Shown piece after piece: positions 12,501-25,972 of a DNA stretch of 64,000 bases. This DNA comes from Trichoplax sp. H2 (lineage: Eukaryota; Placozoa; Uniplacotomia; Trichoplacea), in contig NOWV01000113.1 in assembly GCA_003344405.1 (NCBI GenBank), forward strand, positions 1-64,000, given 5' to 3'. The translations under genes and the position numbers were made by a program. A model generated the notes under the pieces. It was not told the DNA's origin. It ran no database searches and saw only the letters and a list, made by a program, of their open reading frames with translations. The stretch's first letter is position 1. Each line of letters opens with the position of its first letter.

Positions 12501-15500
12501 ACTAATTCAGAAGTGGTATTGTTAAAAACTCTAGCTAGCCCACTGGTAAGCACTATCATTAATAGTAAGAAATGCTCATACTATGGTACAAATACTGCAA
12601 TTTTGTACTTGAAATAAATCAACTGCTATTGTACTATCTCGATAATTATAGCAGTTCTAGATCGTAATTAAATCTCAAGTTATTGTAAAATTACTTAAAC
12701 TGAATAGTAATATTTCAACTTATCTATTTACACTGTGCTCGTGTAATATATCTCTAAAAGAAGTAAACAGGATAGACTGTGTTTTACTATCATATAATTA
12801 CTCAACTCAAGGCGAACATTTTTTATGATCTACTTCATAGTTAAAACGGGCTGTTGTAGTTGGTAAACCTGATAAAGAATATGGTGAAGAAACAACTTAT
12901 CGAATAAGCAAAACGTAAATACTGTTCGTAAAAGATCTGTTATATTCTAGCCTAACTATGATTAAAATTCCAGTATGACGATATAAATCTCTTAAATGTG
13001 CAATCATTCCTGGACAAATCAATTTTTTTTAATAACTATTATGTTTCCTTATTAGGGCTTGGCTAGATAAGGAAGACCATCCTGCAGTCAAGAGAATAAC
13101 TACATTAATAGGGGATATCATTGGCCTTACTTCTGAAACAGCTGAGCCACTACAAGTATTGATTGATACTGATATGTTGATATTAGAATTACAGCTTTGT
13201 GATGAGACATTTACTTTAATTTGGCATTACCTGTAATTAAAAATGTAATAATCTCGATATTAATGTGGCTATAGATCGCAAACTACGGTATCGGAGGACA
13301 CTATGAACCGCACTTAGATTTCATAGAATCTGAAGTAGGTACACTATTTATCTCTATAGTACGGAATAAATTAGTTGCTTAACTACAGATATAACAATAT
13401 AAATCAAAAGTTAAATTCGAACAGCTTCTATTTTAAAATACGGTACGTACAGCTGTTCGAAAATGAAATTAGTTAAATGTGGGCTATATTGATAACTTTC
13501 CTTTTTTAGTTCGATTTTAGATGTTTGTCTGTCACATCAAATACACTATTCCATATTACTAGTTATACTATTAATGATGGATATGTCTACTTTTCGTATT
13601 ACTTACCATTTTATGCCATTAATGAGCATAATACGGCCGAAGCTCGAAATTAGTCAATATTCATAATCGTTTTTGAATTTGCAAATCGAAACATTTTGTA
13701 TTAGTAATTAAAGTATAAACATTGTTAAGTAAATGTCTCTTTTAAATTTAAAGTATATTTACTTATTTACAAACTTTAAAATTACTATTACGAAAGGTTT
13801 AGTATATTTTTAGTATATTGGAATATGCCGGTCAGCTATCACTATTATATTATAGACTGCCTGTTCATTTCGAACGGGTATCTCAGCTAGTGTGATATAA
13901 TTTAATTAGGTCGTACTTACATAGAGGCACATCGCAGTATAAGGCATTTATAGGTGTAGAAATGTCATGTGGAACTAGTATAGTTAGATTGCTATTGCCA
14001 TGCATGATAGGAATTCTCACTAATTACAGTAACGTGTATTTAATGTGACAAACCTTTATATACTCAATAACCTAAGCTTGAGCGGTTGATTTATACAAAA
14101 AATAGATTAAGGGCCGTCCCTACATTTGGTAATATCGATTGCTATTGCAAAGTGTAATTGTAATAACTAATAATTGCTTGACTATCTAAGAATAGCAAAT
14201 GGCCCTATATGAAATAATGTACAGTAATAGTAAAAATGCCCAACGCTTCGATATGTTAAACGTTAGTTAAGAATAATCGTATTATTAGCTGTTAATTATA
14301 CGATTCTGTAATTAGAATACTGCAAACAAAGGACCTTTAAATTTTATCTAGACTTACACTATTACTTTATGAGAATTGGATAGAATAGGTAGATAGTTTA
14401 TTACTGTAGATAAATCGCATTTAAAATATGTTATCGGCGAACTTTAAGCTATACGATTCGCTCTAGTTTTGATTAATGCATGCCTAAAAATCGAAGTTTA
14501 TCGGTGCTTATAGTCATAGAAATTTGCCTTAGACACACCATAATACCATAATACTAACTTGACCTCTGACTTGTCATTAACAGACATTATTACATTCTAT
14601 GGATAATAGTGTTTAATCATCTACTATCTTGCATACAATTACATTTATGAACTGATGCAAAATATTTTGTGTTTATAACTTTAAAATATTAAAATAATTG
14701 GATTCATGATATTGACAATGAAATCATTAGTAGAATTACTTCGCACTAAACTAAATTTATAGCTGCATTATACCCTTCAAATCATTCTAACTTTTTACGA
14801 TTTCGCAATAATTATCGCCTACAGCCTTAGCAATACAGATGATATGCTATATAATATTTAAATCGCACTACTAACTAAGACTACTGCCTAGTGCAGATTC
14901 GAATTTATCAAATTCAGATTTAATGCTATACTCTTGTATTATCACTAAAATGAATTATGAACTCTTTTACTCGCATTGATTATTAACTAGACATTAATAC
15001 ATTTATGTTATTTATTTCTTGATAGTTCGAAATCATTTAATGTATGTTATTGAATCGATTTGATTATAATAGGATAAAGAAGCCCTATCAGAATACACTA
15101 GTAGAATCGGGAATCGAATTGCTACTGTACTTATTTATGTAAGTTATATGTGGTGATTTATGTCGGTGTATCCAGAAATATTATCAAAGTATTAGTCTTG
15201 CAGTTTTTTATTAATTTGAATATTTATTTACATATGTAGCTAAGCAATGTAGAAGCAGGTGGAGCAACTGTTTTTCCAAAGGCTGGTGTAAGAGTTGAAC
15301 CTCGTCAAGTAATCTGCAAATTATGATATAAATAACTAGATTGATTTATATTTTCGATATTAGATTTGCAACGCTGTATCGCTTATAGCAGTTCTTAGAT
15401 AATATCAGAAATATTAAAGATGTTATAGATTAATACAATAATCACAATATAGGGTAGCGCTGCCTTCTGGTATAACATGCATCGCAACGGTGAAGGCAAT

Positions 15501-15850
15501 AAATTATCTGTTCATGCAGCCTGTCCGGTGTTAATCGGATCTAAATGGGGTTAGTTAAAATAATAATCTTTATTTAAAAATTCGGATGTTATTTTTATTG
15601 CTTATGACTTATATCAGTAGCATGTTATTTTAGCTTCTATGCTTTTACCAATTTGACAATTCTGTATATATGTAGAATCGATAGAGGTATAGAAGGATGA
15701 CAGATGATTGTTGATGTGACATTTACTTTAATATCACGGAAAATAATTGATATCATTATTTTAATACATGAATTCATAGCTGCTAATTTGTGGTTTCGTG
15801 AAGTTGGACAAGAACTAAGACATACGTGTACGTTAAATCCGGACGAATAA
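9588..15850 (+). CDS. Prolyl 4-hydroxylase alpha subunit, copy A
   Basis: Exons: 9588-9930, 10676-11004, 11551-11602, 11739-11911, 12366-12545, 12841-12914, 13056-13155, 13275-13334, 15073-15138, 15240-15308, 15453-15549, 15780-15850. They total 1614 nt (537 aa), close to the 534 of human P4HA1. A signal peptide (about 1-24, ending NPIQS) precedes the P4Ha_N dimerisation domain (GYEQGKHPLAIYFLVKRF). The TPR-like peptide-binding domain is in exons 2-3, with a glycosylation site NST. An acidic linker (residues 269-280) follows, then the 2OG-Fe(II) oxygenase domain. Iron ligands are H430 and D432 (GGHYEPHLD) and H503 (HAACP). K513 (GSKW) should bind 2-oxoglutarate. The known role is hydroxylation of collagen X-Pro-Gly in the ER with PDI as beta subunit. 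Nearest relative here is copy B. The 1.7-kb intron 8 is unusually long. Confidence 0.93.
13335..15072 (+). other. Long intron 8 of P4HA copy A
   Basis: The corresponding intron of copy B is 671 nt, so about 1 kb has been gained here or lost there. I see no coding exon, RNA gene or clear transposon ends in it. Confidence 0.5.
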
Positions 15851-17550
15851 CGAAAGACCAAAAAATTGATGAAATTAATCGCGGTTACTTAGTAGCCTAA
15901 GATCATATGTTGTAATATCTTTTCTATATATTTTGATTATGTGTTTGCTACAATAATTGTAATACAGCATGTAATATAGTATGTACTGTACTATTATCAC
16001 AAACCTGTATTGCTTAGATAATATAGCTTGGTTAATTTCAGTACTGCGTATCCACTAGCGTTCGATGTTATGTATACGAATATTGGTAGTAGTCAACTAT
16101 AACCTTAACATGGCTTAACGCATAGGTTACAGCCATTTCTAACGCAAGCAGAATTATTTCTATTTTCTACCTACAAACAATACAATATATGAGCTGATCT
16201 GTAATCCGAATGATAAAATATTTATATCAATACAATAAATTTATACTTCATGGCGACGTTTAATTAAACACTACGTCACTCTGTTAGTTATATATAGGTA
16301 ATGGCCGGATTACGGGCTTTGGCCGTAACATGTATAAGCACATAGATATACTTTGCAGATTTTACAATGACCAAAATTTCAAAATCAAATTAGTATGTGA
16401 TTAGAGCAAAAAAAAACTAGTTTTAAAGAATACAACTGCTTGCACTTTCGTCATTAGCTAAATTTATACAAATATTAGTAATATTGCGGCCAAAGTTATC
16501 AAAAAAATTGAGCATTTTGTTAAAGTGTAATCGAAATTTCTATATAAAGTAACAGAAATTAATATTGCTAGTGCTATATTGGATTTATTTAATGCCGAGA
16601 CACATGCCACGTGTATTAATAATAATCTAGCTAAAGTTTTCGAAGAGATGTAAAAGTTTTTCTACTGTTATATAATGAAACTTGAGTGTTGAATAAACAA
16701 GTTATCCTTTAATCAATAGCTTGTTTAGGGAGATATGCAGAGTTAATCAAGTAATCAGGTATTATATAAAATCTTAACCAAACAACAATACATTGACGAC
16801 ATTTGGTCATTTCATTTGTTAGAGAACTCATAGAATTAAGATTACGTTGTCTCATTCATTAAAATTTAGCCTCTGCTTCGATTTTTGACCAAAACTTTGT
16901 AACTTGCACTCTATGATTGCCAGTAAGTATCATTTTTCAACAGCAAAAGTTTAGCTAAAATAATGCCCTAAAGTTGAAATGCCTGTTTAGACTTTCTAAT
17001 TAATTTTAAAATATACCTTTCGAATAAGAATATGTACATACATACTAATCTAATTTGTTTAATTATGATGCTATTTTAATAAAAGATATATAAGATGGTT
17101 TTTCGAGCTTTCAAGTATGTAAATCGGTTCCTGAAAAGCTGTTGAAAGTGGGAGGCTGTCAGCCATCTGCTGCCATGCATAAATTATAATAGATATTATA
17201 ATATTAATTATTACAAATTTGCATCGTGGAAATTCTTCTATTATTGTTAACAATGGCGTAAATAAACATTTTATGATCTACGTAAGATGTACTAGCTCGA
17301 GTATTGAATACTTAACTATAAATTAGCTACGGCGATTTACTAAGAAATCGTCGAATTTAGCCATTATGATGGAACATTAGTTTTGACGGTTATTCTTTAA
17401 TTTATTTTGTTACCATCAATCTCAAAGATTTAAAAGTGAATAGTTATAATCCTTCAAAGAGGACTTCGTCTACTGCTTAAGCTATTTTTTATATTGAACA
17501 CCGTGGAAAGTGATTTATATCAGTTTTATTTCTGCTATAGAAGAAAAAAA
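15851..17550. other. Intergenic between P4HA copies A and B
   Basis: No gene is visible. The segment at about 16360-16760 matches the upstream flank of copy A. Copy B translation probably starts at 17551, where the Met is directly followed by the hydrophobic signal segment, rather than at the in-frame Met at 17494. Confidence 0.5.
16360..16760 (+). repeat. Upstream block shared with P4HA copy A
   Basis: This is the partner of the block at about 8500-8910. Matching landmarks include TGCACTTT at 16441, ATTTCTATATAAAG then AGAAATTAATATT near 16540, and ATCAATAGCTTG near 16712. It lies about 0.8-1.2 kb 5' of the copy B start codon. Confidence 0.5.
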
Positions 17551-20500
17551 ATGCCTAGATTGACATCAAATTCGACCTTGATACTTTTTATTGTAACTTT
17601 TCTGTTTTCTCCTTTTATTCAAAGTGAAGTCTTTACGGCAACCGATGACATTGAAAAATTAATCTATTCAGAATATAAACTATATCATGAATTAGATAAT
17701 TATATTAAGTTACAGCAAAATCGATTAGTCACATTGAGGAAACTGTTAGATGAAATTAAGTCTCAAATGCATGGAGTTCATTTAAAAGGTTATGAACAGG
17801 GTAAGCATCCACTGGCCGTTTTTTTATTGGTAAGACGATTTCTACGGAATTGGAAAGAATTAGAAGCAACCGCAGAAGAAGAACAGATTTTCAACGGTCA
17901 GTAAATTTATCTAGTTTAAGTCTATCAATATAATATTAAATCAGGCTTAGACTACCCTAATCTAAAGATCGAGTCTTTCGCAAAAACTAAAATATTATAG
18001 TAAAAAGCTTAGATTTTAGATCCTTTCTTGTAAGTTTATACTATACTGTTTGTTTGACGTCTGATTGTGATAGCTTCGAAGTTCTTTCTGCACGAGTTTT
18101 AAAAATTTTACTATCCTTAAATGCGGAATTAGCTATGAAAAGAATTGATCTATGTATGGAACCGTCTTTTATAATTCTTATTTAACAATCAAAATTATTT
18201 CATACTATTTAAATTATTTTACTAAATTTTAAAAGTGAATTAAATGTTTATCTTTCCTTATTTTAATATAGATAAACTGCTAGATACGTTTGCTTATTAT
18301 AAACGGACATTTCCTAATCTTCAAGATCTGGAAGGATCTGCGGAAGCCATCTTGCGATTACAGGATGTGTACAATTTAAAGGAAATTGATTTAGCTAGTG
18401 GCATCATTGATGGAGGCCCCCGTCTTGGAGTTCAGCTAAGTTGGTTGGACTGCTTTACTATTGGTAAAAAAGCTTATGAGAATGAAGATTTCGAGCGAAG
18501 TTATAAATGGATGAAAATTGTTCAGCGTAGTCAAAATCCTTCGATATCGTCTGATCAGTGGGTAAAGATTCTTGACTACCTAGCTTTCTCAGCTTACAAG
18601 GTATGGACAATATAGTAGTTATTTCACTATTACTTTTATTATGTATTATTGAAATGATAATTTATGAGAATAGAGCTCATAAAGGCAGGAATAATACGCA
18701 AAATGAAGTTAGTGCAGTTCATTTCATTTTCAATGTGATACTTTACGATATTAGCATTAACCAAAAATTAAAAAAGATGGTAAAGCTAGTTGTGAGATTG
18801 AAAGGTATTGCTTGATGTAGAGACTGATCATTCAGACTAAGCTAAGCCTTGCATGCGAAATACTGTACTTATGTTATTATAACATGACAGTGACTTTTTA
18901 TCGATGCTGCTGAAATGATGCACCGGATTTTTAAAGTATTCTAGTAGTTGATGTCACTGTTAGCTTTTCAAGCAAAAATAATTTTATAATCAGTAGTTTA
19001 CCGTTTAGTAAAGAAGTCTGATGTCTTATTAATATAGAAAACTGTGATTAGAATACGAGTATTTTCTGTTTAAAACAGTTATTTATATGCTCTTATCGTC
19101 TCTTAACGTAGATTTTGTAGCTTTCATCAATCATAAAGCAAGAATAGGCTATAGGAGAATTATTAGTGATACTAGGTTTATAAAAATTTTATAATTTCTC
19201 TCCTAGTTAGGAAATGTTAAAGAAGCCATGAATTTAACTCAGGCGCTATTAAAACTAGGTATTATAGACTAAGAAAATGTTTTTGTTTCTGCTCTTGATT
19301 AAAGGGAATAATCTACATTATCAGCTATAGGAAGAAATCCTCAGTAATTATGATAGAAGAATGGATTCAATTTTTAATTATTAAATTAAGAATTGTAACC
19401 ATACTCTAGCTTTCTGTCTCTGAAAAGTTTTTAATTATATAAATTTCTCTTTCTTGACAGTATTTAGTTTATACCTATTTGCACGGTACATGTAAATATA
19501 AGTTCAGTAAGATGACAAACGCAACATATCATTTACTTATAGTTTAATAAATGCTACTAGTAGAAGATATATACTCACGATAAATGGCACACACTTCTCC
19601 ATTGAGACATGGTACTGTGCATCGTTTTGTTAACTTTGCAAAGTCATAACTCTTAAATAATTAAAATCTTTAATATCTTTAAATTAAATTAACTGAAGAA
19701 ATTTGTTTGCAAATCCTACTAGATCCGAAGCATGAAAGAGCAAAGCAAAATATTTATTACTACGAAAAAGTTTTGACTAAAAATAGCGATGGTAAGGAAG
19801 GCGAAGACTCGCTCTCTCAAGATGAAAATGACTGGTCTCATGAATTTGATTTTTACAAGAAGCTATGTCGAGGTGGCCCAAAAGCAAAGGTACAGAATCT
19901 ATCCATTTATAGAATTTGGGTAGATATCTTCATGTCTGTAGTTATCTCTTTTAATATAAGAAGTGGGTCAGCATGACGACCTAGGAGCTAGTGGAGCTAT
20001 GAAAATCTTTATTGTTATTGATGTAAATAAGTTTAAATTTGAAATTTAACAAGAAGGTTGGACTTCAATCTTTCATACCTCAATGAAGCTCCAATATCCA
20101 ATCAAAATAAAGTCATGATTGATAGTCCACCGTATTAATAGTGGATAGTCATAGGGCTTGGCTTGTTCGTCGATATGACGTATACGAGTAGAATACGCAT
20201 AATAATTGAAGCTTTCTAATAAGTAAATTAAAACTAAGCTATCTATAATTAGAGCTATAATATTATGTATTGAAAGTGAATATCAAAGACGTAAGAATTT
20301 TGTTTATCGAGCTAATCAACGCAATTTTATCGATTAAGGCTGGTGATAATAAAATGGTTAGCAATCATCTCACCTGTTACCAGCTTCGTCAACATGCCCG
20401 ATTGCTCTTTTCTCCAATTAATGTTGAAGTTATCAGTTTACAACCGTATATCTTAATCTATCATAATTTATTGAATGATCTAGAAGTTGAAGCATTAAAA

Positions 20501-22591
20501 ACCTTAGCTGCTCCTATGGTAGGTTATACTATTAGTATCGTAACCAATTATAATTGTAATTGATTTTGTTTGGGGTATGAATATCTTATATTAAATCTTG
20601 ATTTGGACCCGCTTACAAAATGAATTGATTGTTTACTTACTAACCATCTTGATATTTGTGGCATATCAGCATTAGATATTTGCTTTGAAAAAAAGTGACT
20701 ACTGTTAATCTGTTCTATAGTTACAACGAGCTACTGTACATAACAAGGATACCGGTAAATTGGAGTATGCAACTTATCGAATAAGTAAAAGGTAAAATAT
20801 TATCCAGGCTATATACTCAATGTATTATAATCTCGTATAATTTTAAGGTAATGTTAACGCCTTGGAAGTAAGATAATTTGCTAATGGATTTCGCTTGGCT
20901 TTTGACGTATTTGTCGCTAGTGCTTGGTTAAATGATGACGATCATCCTTTGGTTCGGAGAATATCTACATTAATAGAAGATGTCACCGGACTCACCATGG
21001 AATCGGCAGAAGCATTACAGGTTTTGATTAGCGATCTTTTGATGTGGAAAAGTGTAGTTAGTGATATGTCATTGATTAACTACTAACCTTACCAGCACTA
21101 AAAATCATTTTTTGCCAATATTGCTACAGATTGCAAATTACGGAATTGGTGGTCATTATGAGCCGCATTTTGATCATGCTGACGTAAGAGTTTAAAAACT
21201 TCTGAACACAGTTCAAATTAATTCCTAATGCTTTAGATACATAAAGATATTATCTATAATTAATTCAAAGCCAAAGGCAGAATCTTATGAATTTTGACTT
21301 TTAAATCATTCTGATCTTTTGTAGTCTATAAATACAACACCCGGTATTTGAAGCATGTCATATAAATCTAATCAGTAATATAAGATATAAGTAGATCTGT
21401 AATTCTACTTCTACGATCGAATTATGCTCTAAAAGTTGATCTAACGGACTGCATATTAACCACTTGATAATATTGAAATCTTGATCAAATTGGTAGTAGA
21501 TTTAGAAATAAAATAATTGTATGAGTAACTACAATAATAATTATAATTGGATTATCGAATTTCTTATAACTGTTTTTGCTTCGCTATTTTTGTATAAAAG
21601 CCACCGGCTTTTGCTTTGTAAGCACGAAAGTGATAATGAAATACACAATGATTTATTATTACCACCCTTTCCACCTCTATACTGCCATCAGGGATATTAT
21701 TATATTACATTTGATAAGTTCATCCCAATTAAGATCCTTATTGATAATGTTTTAATTGAAGATATATCAATAATTCATTAGATATTAACGTTAGCATTGT
21801 ATTCTGACTATGATTTTTAATTAATGTCATTACATAAAATGGATTCAACTACAGAGCGGCACAGATGTATTTAAAACATGGAAAGGTGGCAATCGAATAG
21901 CTACTATGCTGATTTATGTAAGCTATTTGTATACCAATAATACATCATAATAGACAAACAATTACTCTTGTAATATTATTTTTAATCGGTTTATATAATT
22001 TGTATTATTGTAAGTACCTATACAGGTGCGTGGTTTTGCAGATATCGAGTTTAGATTTTGAAGAGGCGATTTATCAATAATTTTAAATATTTCATACATA
22101 TTTAGTTGAGCAGTGTTGAATTAGGTGGAGCTACCGTCTTTTCATCAGCTGGCGTAAGAATAGAACCTCGTCAAGTAATAATATTATAATAATAATAAAT
22201 AATCATTGCTAGTATCTATTTATATTTGTTGAAGTTAGTTAGTTTTTAACAATTACTCACAATCATCGCTCAATAGTCTCTAAATTGCTAAAGCCTAACC
22301 AATCAAGCATTGGTATAATAATTATAGGGTAGCGCCGCTTTCTGGTATAATTTGCATCGTAATGGCAATGGCAATAACTTAACCCGACATGCAGCATGCC
22401 CAGTACTTATTGGATCTAAATGGAGTTAGTTGACAATAATCATGTATAGCTGGCCTAGATTTAGAGTAATATCTAATTAAAATGAAAAGATTTTCATTAA
22501 TTCTGCTGCTTTATCTGTAGTTGCTAATAAATGGATACATCAAGTTGGACAAGAGTTACGACATCAGTGCACATTAAATTCGAATGACTAA
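17551..22591 (+). CDS. Prolyl 4-hydroxylase alpha subunit, copy B
   Basis: Exons: 17551-17896, 18272-18600, 19207-19258, 19723-19889, 20339-20518, 20721-20791, 20921-21020, 21130-21183, 21855-21917, 22106-22174, 22328-22424, 22521-22591. They total 1599 nt, 532 aa. Signal peptide is about 1-25 (ends FIQS). The N domain keeps FTATDDIEKLI and GYEQGKHPLAVFLLVRRF. The peptide-binding exon 2 is exactly as long as in copy A (329 nt). The catalytic core has H428 and D430 (HYEPHFD), H498 (RHAACP) and K508 (GSKW). The C-terminal Cys sits in RHQCTLNSND before the stop. Exon layout equals that of copy A, and the high similarity implies a direct tandem duplication. All donors are GT. No frameshift or missing catalytic residue is seen, so it should be an active ER enzyme. 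Confidence 0.93.
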
Positions 22592-24607
22592 TGATGGATA
22601 ATAGCTGATTTAGTACAGTAACATACGATGGATGGATTTCCGCCAACACAATTGCTTTTGTCTGTAGAAACTAGCAAATGGAAATGTCACATCGAACGAG
22701 AATTATGCAACAAGCCCATATTAAATCTTTAACAATGATGAATTATGATGAGTAATGGCTAATTTAATTTATATAAGAATGATTTTTAAAAAAAATTTAT
22801 AATCATTGCATTAGATAGTAGGAAAGACAATGTAATATTAAATTAATTATTATTTTCAATATGGTATGTCCTGATTTTTAAGACCAGAGTAGACGAAAAA
22901 TATGTGAATGGATTTATTGAATTAGTACAACTGATGATAGTAAACTAAAAATCAGTACTGGACTATATGGTGTTAGAATACTAAATTCTATTTATCAATA
23001 GTCAAGAAAATGGTGCAACATGTGATGATACCACTTATTTATAGAAACAACCGATGAAATCCGGTTTAAGAATTAGACAAATAAATGCATTGTATAATTT
23101 TATGCTGTTTCACACCTGTAAATTACGACGAGATAATGTATTATTTACAGATGATCTTATGCAATTTTTGTAATGGAGGGTAACTTGATAATAATTGATA
23201 ATTTCAAATCCTTTAGAAAAATGATACTATTGCTTCTGTAATAACACTGCTAAGGTCTTCAATTTTCGATAGGAGACCTATTTTTACCAAATCGATATAC
23301 GTAAACGTATTAACTTGAATTGAATAAGATATACAATTGTTGATAGTATTTTACACTACTCCTGGTAGAGGATTTTGAAAGTTACCCTTAGAAGAAAGAT
23401 TTATTGATTATTACGGATTTGATGAAAGGGACTTTAAATAGTTAAACGAAAATTTGATATTGTTGATAGTCTTAGACATAAATAATTTTTAACTTTCGCA
23501 AAGTTTAGGATTCAAGCTTTCTTTGAATTTTGTGCTTAAGATACTATCTCTAGGCATAATATATTAATTCTGAGTTAATAAATAACACATTAACTACATT
23601 TCTTCAATTCACTGGAGCTGCTTCTTAACACTTATCTGGTAATATTGTAGAATAAGGTTAGCTATCACTAAGATGATTCTCCATTGAATTCTTTTAACTG
23701 AATTTCTTATTTCTACTGGAGTTAATCAGTATCTAATAGATGAATTAATATTTTAAACTTATCTATTACTGAGTATAGTTTTCTAGGAAGCAGTTATTCC
23801 GGTATAAACTATATTTATAAATTTTAATCTGTTCTGATAGGACCCCTAAAGTTAGCTAACTACTTTTAAGAATTTTACTATAATGAGGGCTCTTAAGATG
23901 GCTGATGCCTCATTGATATATTGCATGGTCGGCAATGGTCTCTTTACTCAATTTAGATCATAGCCACAGTTGTTATATTCTATAATGCAGCTATTATCTT
24001 CGAATGTAGCAGACTGTTAATAAGGCTTATTGGGTTAATTGTGATCCAAAGAACGTGCAATATCGGAATGCAATGGCATGTTCTACTGCAAGTACCTATA
24101 CCCTGATCGAAGAAGTATAAGAGCGAAAGTAGCCATTATTTTATGATAACAAGTTGATTTTTTATTGAACTGGACTGCAAAGAAGACAAACAAAATAGAA
24201 CGCAATTGTATCGCTAATACATGATAAGAAATCTTAGCCTACGTTATTGCTTCTATTCAGTACCAGAATACAGTGATAATTGATTAAAATTTTGAAATAA
24301 AATGGCTTATTCAGGAGATTAATTTCAGCTGATAGAGCTAGCAGAGAAAGAAAACGCAAGTGCAACTACTAAAATGTAGTCTAGCGAGACGATGTTGGAT
24401 ATGTAGGTACTCAATAATTAGCACAACCAGATTTGGTAATCATTAAAGTTGTGAGTGAAAGGACAGCGAGACAAAACTTTGACATACGCGTAAGCATGAA
24501 ATAAGCAACAGTTATTAAATAGTATCCATTTCAGTTAGTGTGTGCAAAGGATTTTAAAATTACGATAGTTTATAGGTGCAAAATAATTTGGCCAGCTGCG
24601 TCAGCAA
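22592..24607. other. Intergenic between P4HA copy B and the minus-strand orphan
   Basis: I find no supportable gene in this 2-kb stretch. A 39-codon open frame at 23054-23173 begins MKSGLRIRQINALYNF and has no obvious splice partners. It may be a relic or chance. Confidence 0.45.
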
Positions 24608-25972
24608 TTAAACAGTTATTCCTGGAACTACATATCGCACCACTAAATAGTCCCAGCCAAATATAACAATTTCGGCCAGTGCAACTTCTTCAGCCAATAC
24701 CTTGAGACTATAGGACTTTTTAGCTGCTACTGCGTTATTGATTGCAAGCAAGTACAAGTAATGGCGTAGTTTGCGCCTAAAGACGTACAGTTGAGATTCA
24801 AGTTTTCTAATTTCTGCTAGTCGGCGTGGATAGCCCCTTATTCTCTGTATTCTGTACCGTTCATCGTAAACTAAAGCAAAATTAATTCTTCGGAGAATAT
24901 CAATCATAACGCCAGCCTCAACTTCTTTTTGATGGAGTCTTGCCATTTTACCTAAGATGAGGGCCTGTTCAATACCATTGAACAGCTCGGTAGCTTCTAA
25001 ATTTCGTTCTTCGTAGAATGCTTTCGCTCTTTCGTAAGCATTCTCATCTTCCAAACCTTCACGAGTCAGAAAATTGATTAAAGACAATTCAATTAATCTT
25101 TGTACTGCTAAACGACTCCTAAATTGTGCTACTGCTTCCTGATGCACAATTCTAGCATCAACAGCTTGATTTCTACGCATGATGAAATGTAGTCGTCGAA
25201 GCAAAAATTGTAGTCTGCGTTGATGGGCCAATTTTATCCCTATAAAGCGACGTAGCATAAATATAAGTCGCCTAATCCTTGGAACTAGCTGTGCGTCAAG
25301 TCTATACAAGCGGAGTTGATAGGCTCGATCAGCGGCTGCTGCCATTTTTGCCAATTGCGTTCTAAAGTATAAATGAGCAAATGTTGCTTCTTCTGCGAAT
25401 GTGGTGAGTACATTCGAAAAGAGTTTAACTTCCTCTATAATTTCATTTATAATGGCAACGACGTAGATTAAGCCAGCTTCTTCCATACGATCTTTGAACT
25501 GGATTAAGGCAGAATTAAATAAGGTTTCAATGGCCAATTTTTCTTGAAAACTTTCGGAAACGTCTTGTAGCATTGTGAGAAAGAGTCCCACTAGAAAACC
25601 CTTGGGAAAGTAAAACTTAACCATGACTCCATCTACACCTCTTGCCGATACCGTGACCAAATCGGCAGTTACTCCATCAACCTCTGCACTCACTTCATCA
25701 ATTTGGCTAGGTTTTGCAGCGCCATTGATTCCATTCAGTGTCGCACAAATGGTAAGGATTGCTAACAATATATGCACTTGATTCTAAAAGAAATAATTGA
25801 ACAAGATGGATTATCAAGCGCATTTAAGACTTCTCGGGATAATTTTAATAGATATTTTTTATTCATTCTATTCTAAAAATGAATTAGTTAGCTACGATCT
25901 AGTAGAAGTATGCTACTCTACTATGATTGAGTTCTTTAAAGTATGTTAAAATTTTTGATTCCTTACCGCCAT
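24608..25972 (-). CDS. Arginine-rich, cysteine-poor secreted orphan protein
   Basis: I do not recognise the family. The main exon is 25783-24608, open for about 390 codons with no intron. Its first in-frame start-like codon is GTG at 25777, which is not a credible animal start. A good acceptor (TTTCTTTTAG) precedes AAT at 25783. A tiny upstream exon 25972-25967 (ATGGCG followed by GTAAGG) supplies Met-Ala in phase, giving 393 aa. Residues 1-24 form a signal peptide (NQVHILLAILTICATLNGING). The mature chain has no Cys and no N-glycosylation motif. A hydrophobic stretch near residues 58-75 (YFPKGFLVGLFLTML) is followed by long predicted helices. Repeated RR-L-x-F/M-L-RR patterns occur near residues 170-210. 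It could be a secreted amphipathic structural or membrane-active protein; that is only a guess. A stop follows VVRYVVPGITV. Confidence 0.65.

Noticed and set aside
13990-14130. Words resembling the start of the window (TGCTATTGCCATG then CATGAT)
   Set aside because: Similarity stops after about 25 bases and does not follow an exon; probably coincidence.
15637-15861. 74-codon minus-strand open frame
   Set aside because: It is the antisense shadow of the last exon of P4HA copy A.
18603-18815. 70-codon frame following P4HA B exon 2
   Set aside because: Starts at the splice donor and lies in the intron; no counterpart in copy A.
21521-21781. 86-codon frame in intron 8 of copy B
   Set aside because: Low-complexity Asn/Tyr start, no counterpart in any paralogue.
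23054-23173. 39-codon frame downstream of copy B
   Set aside because: Looks protein-like, but has no promoter, splice partner or recognisable domain; too short to support.
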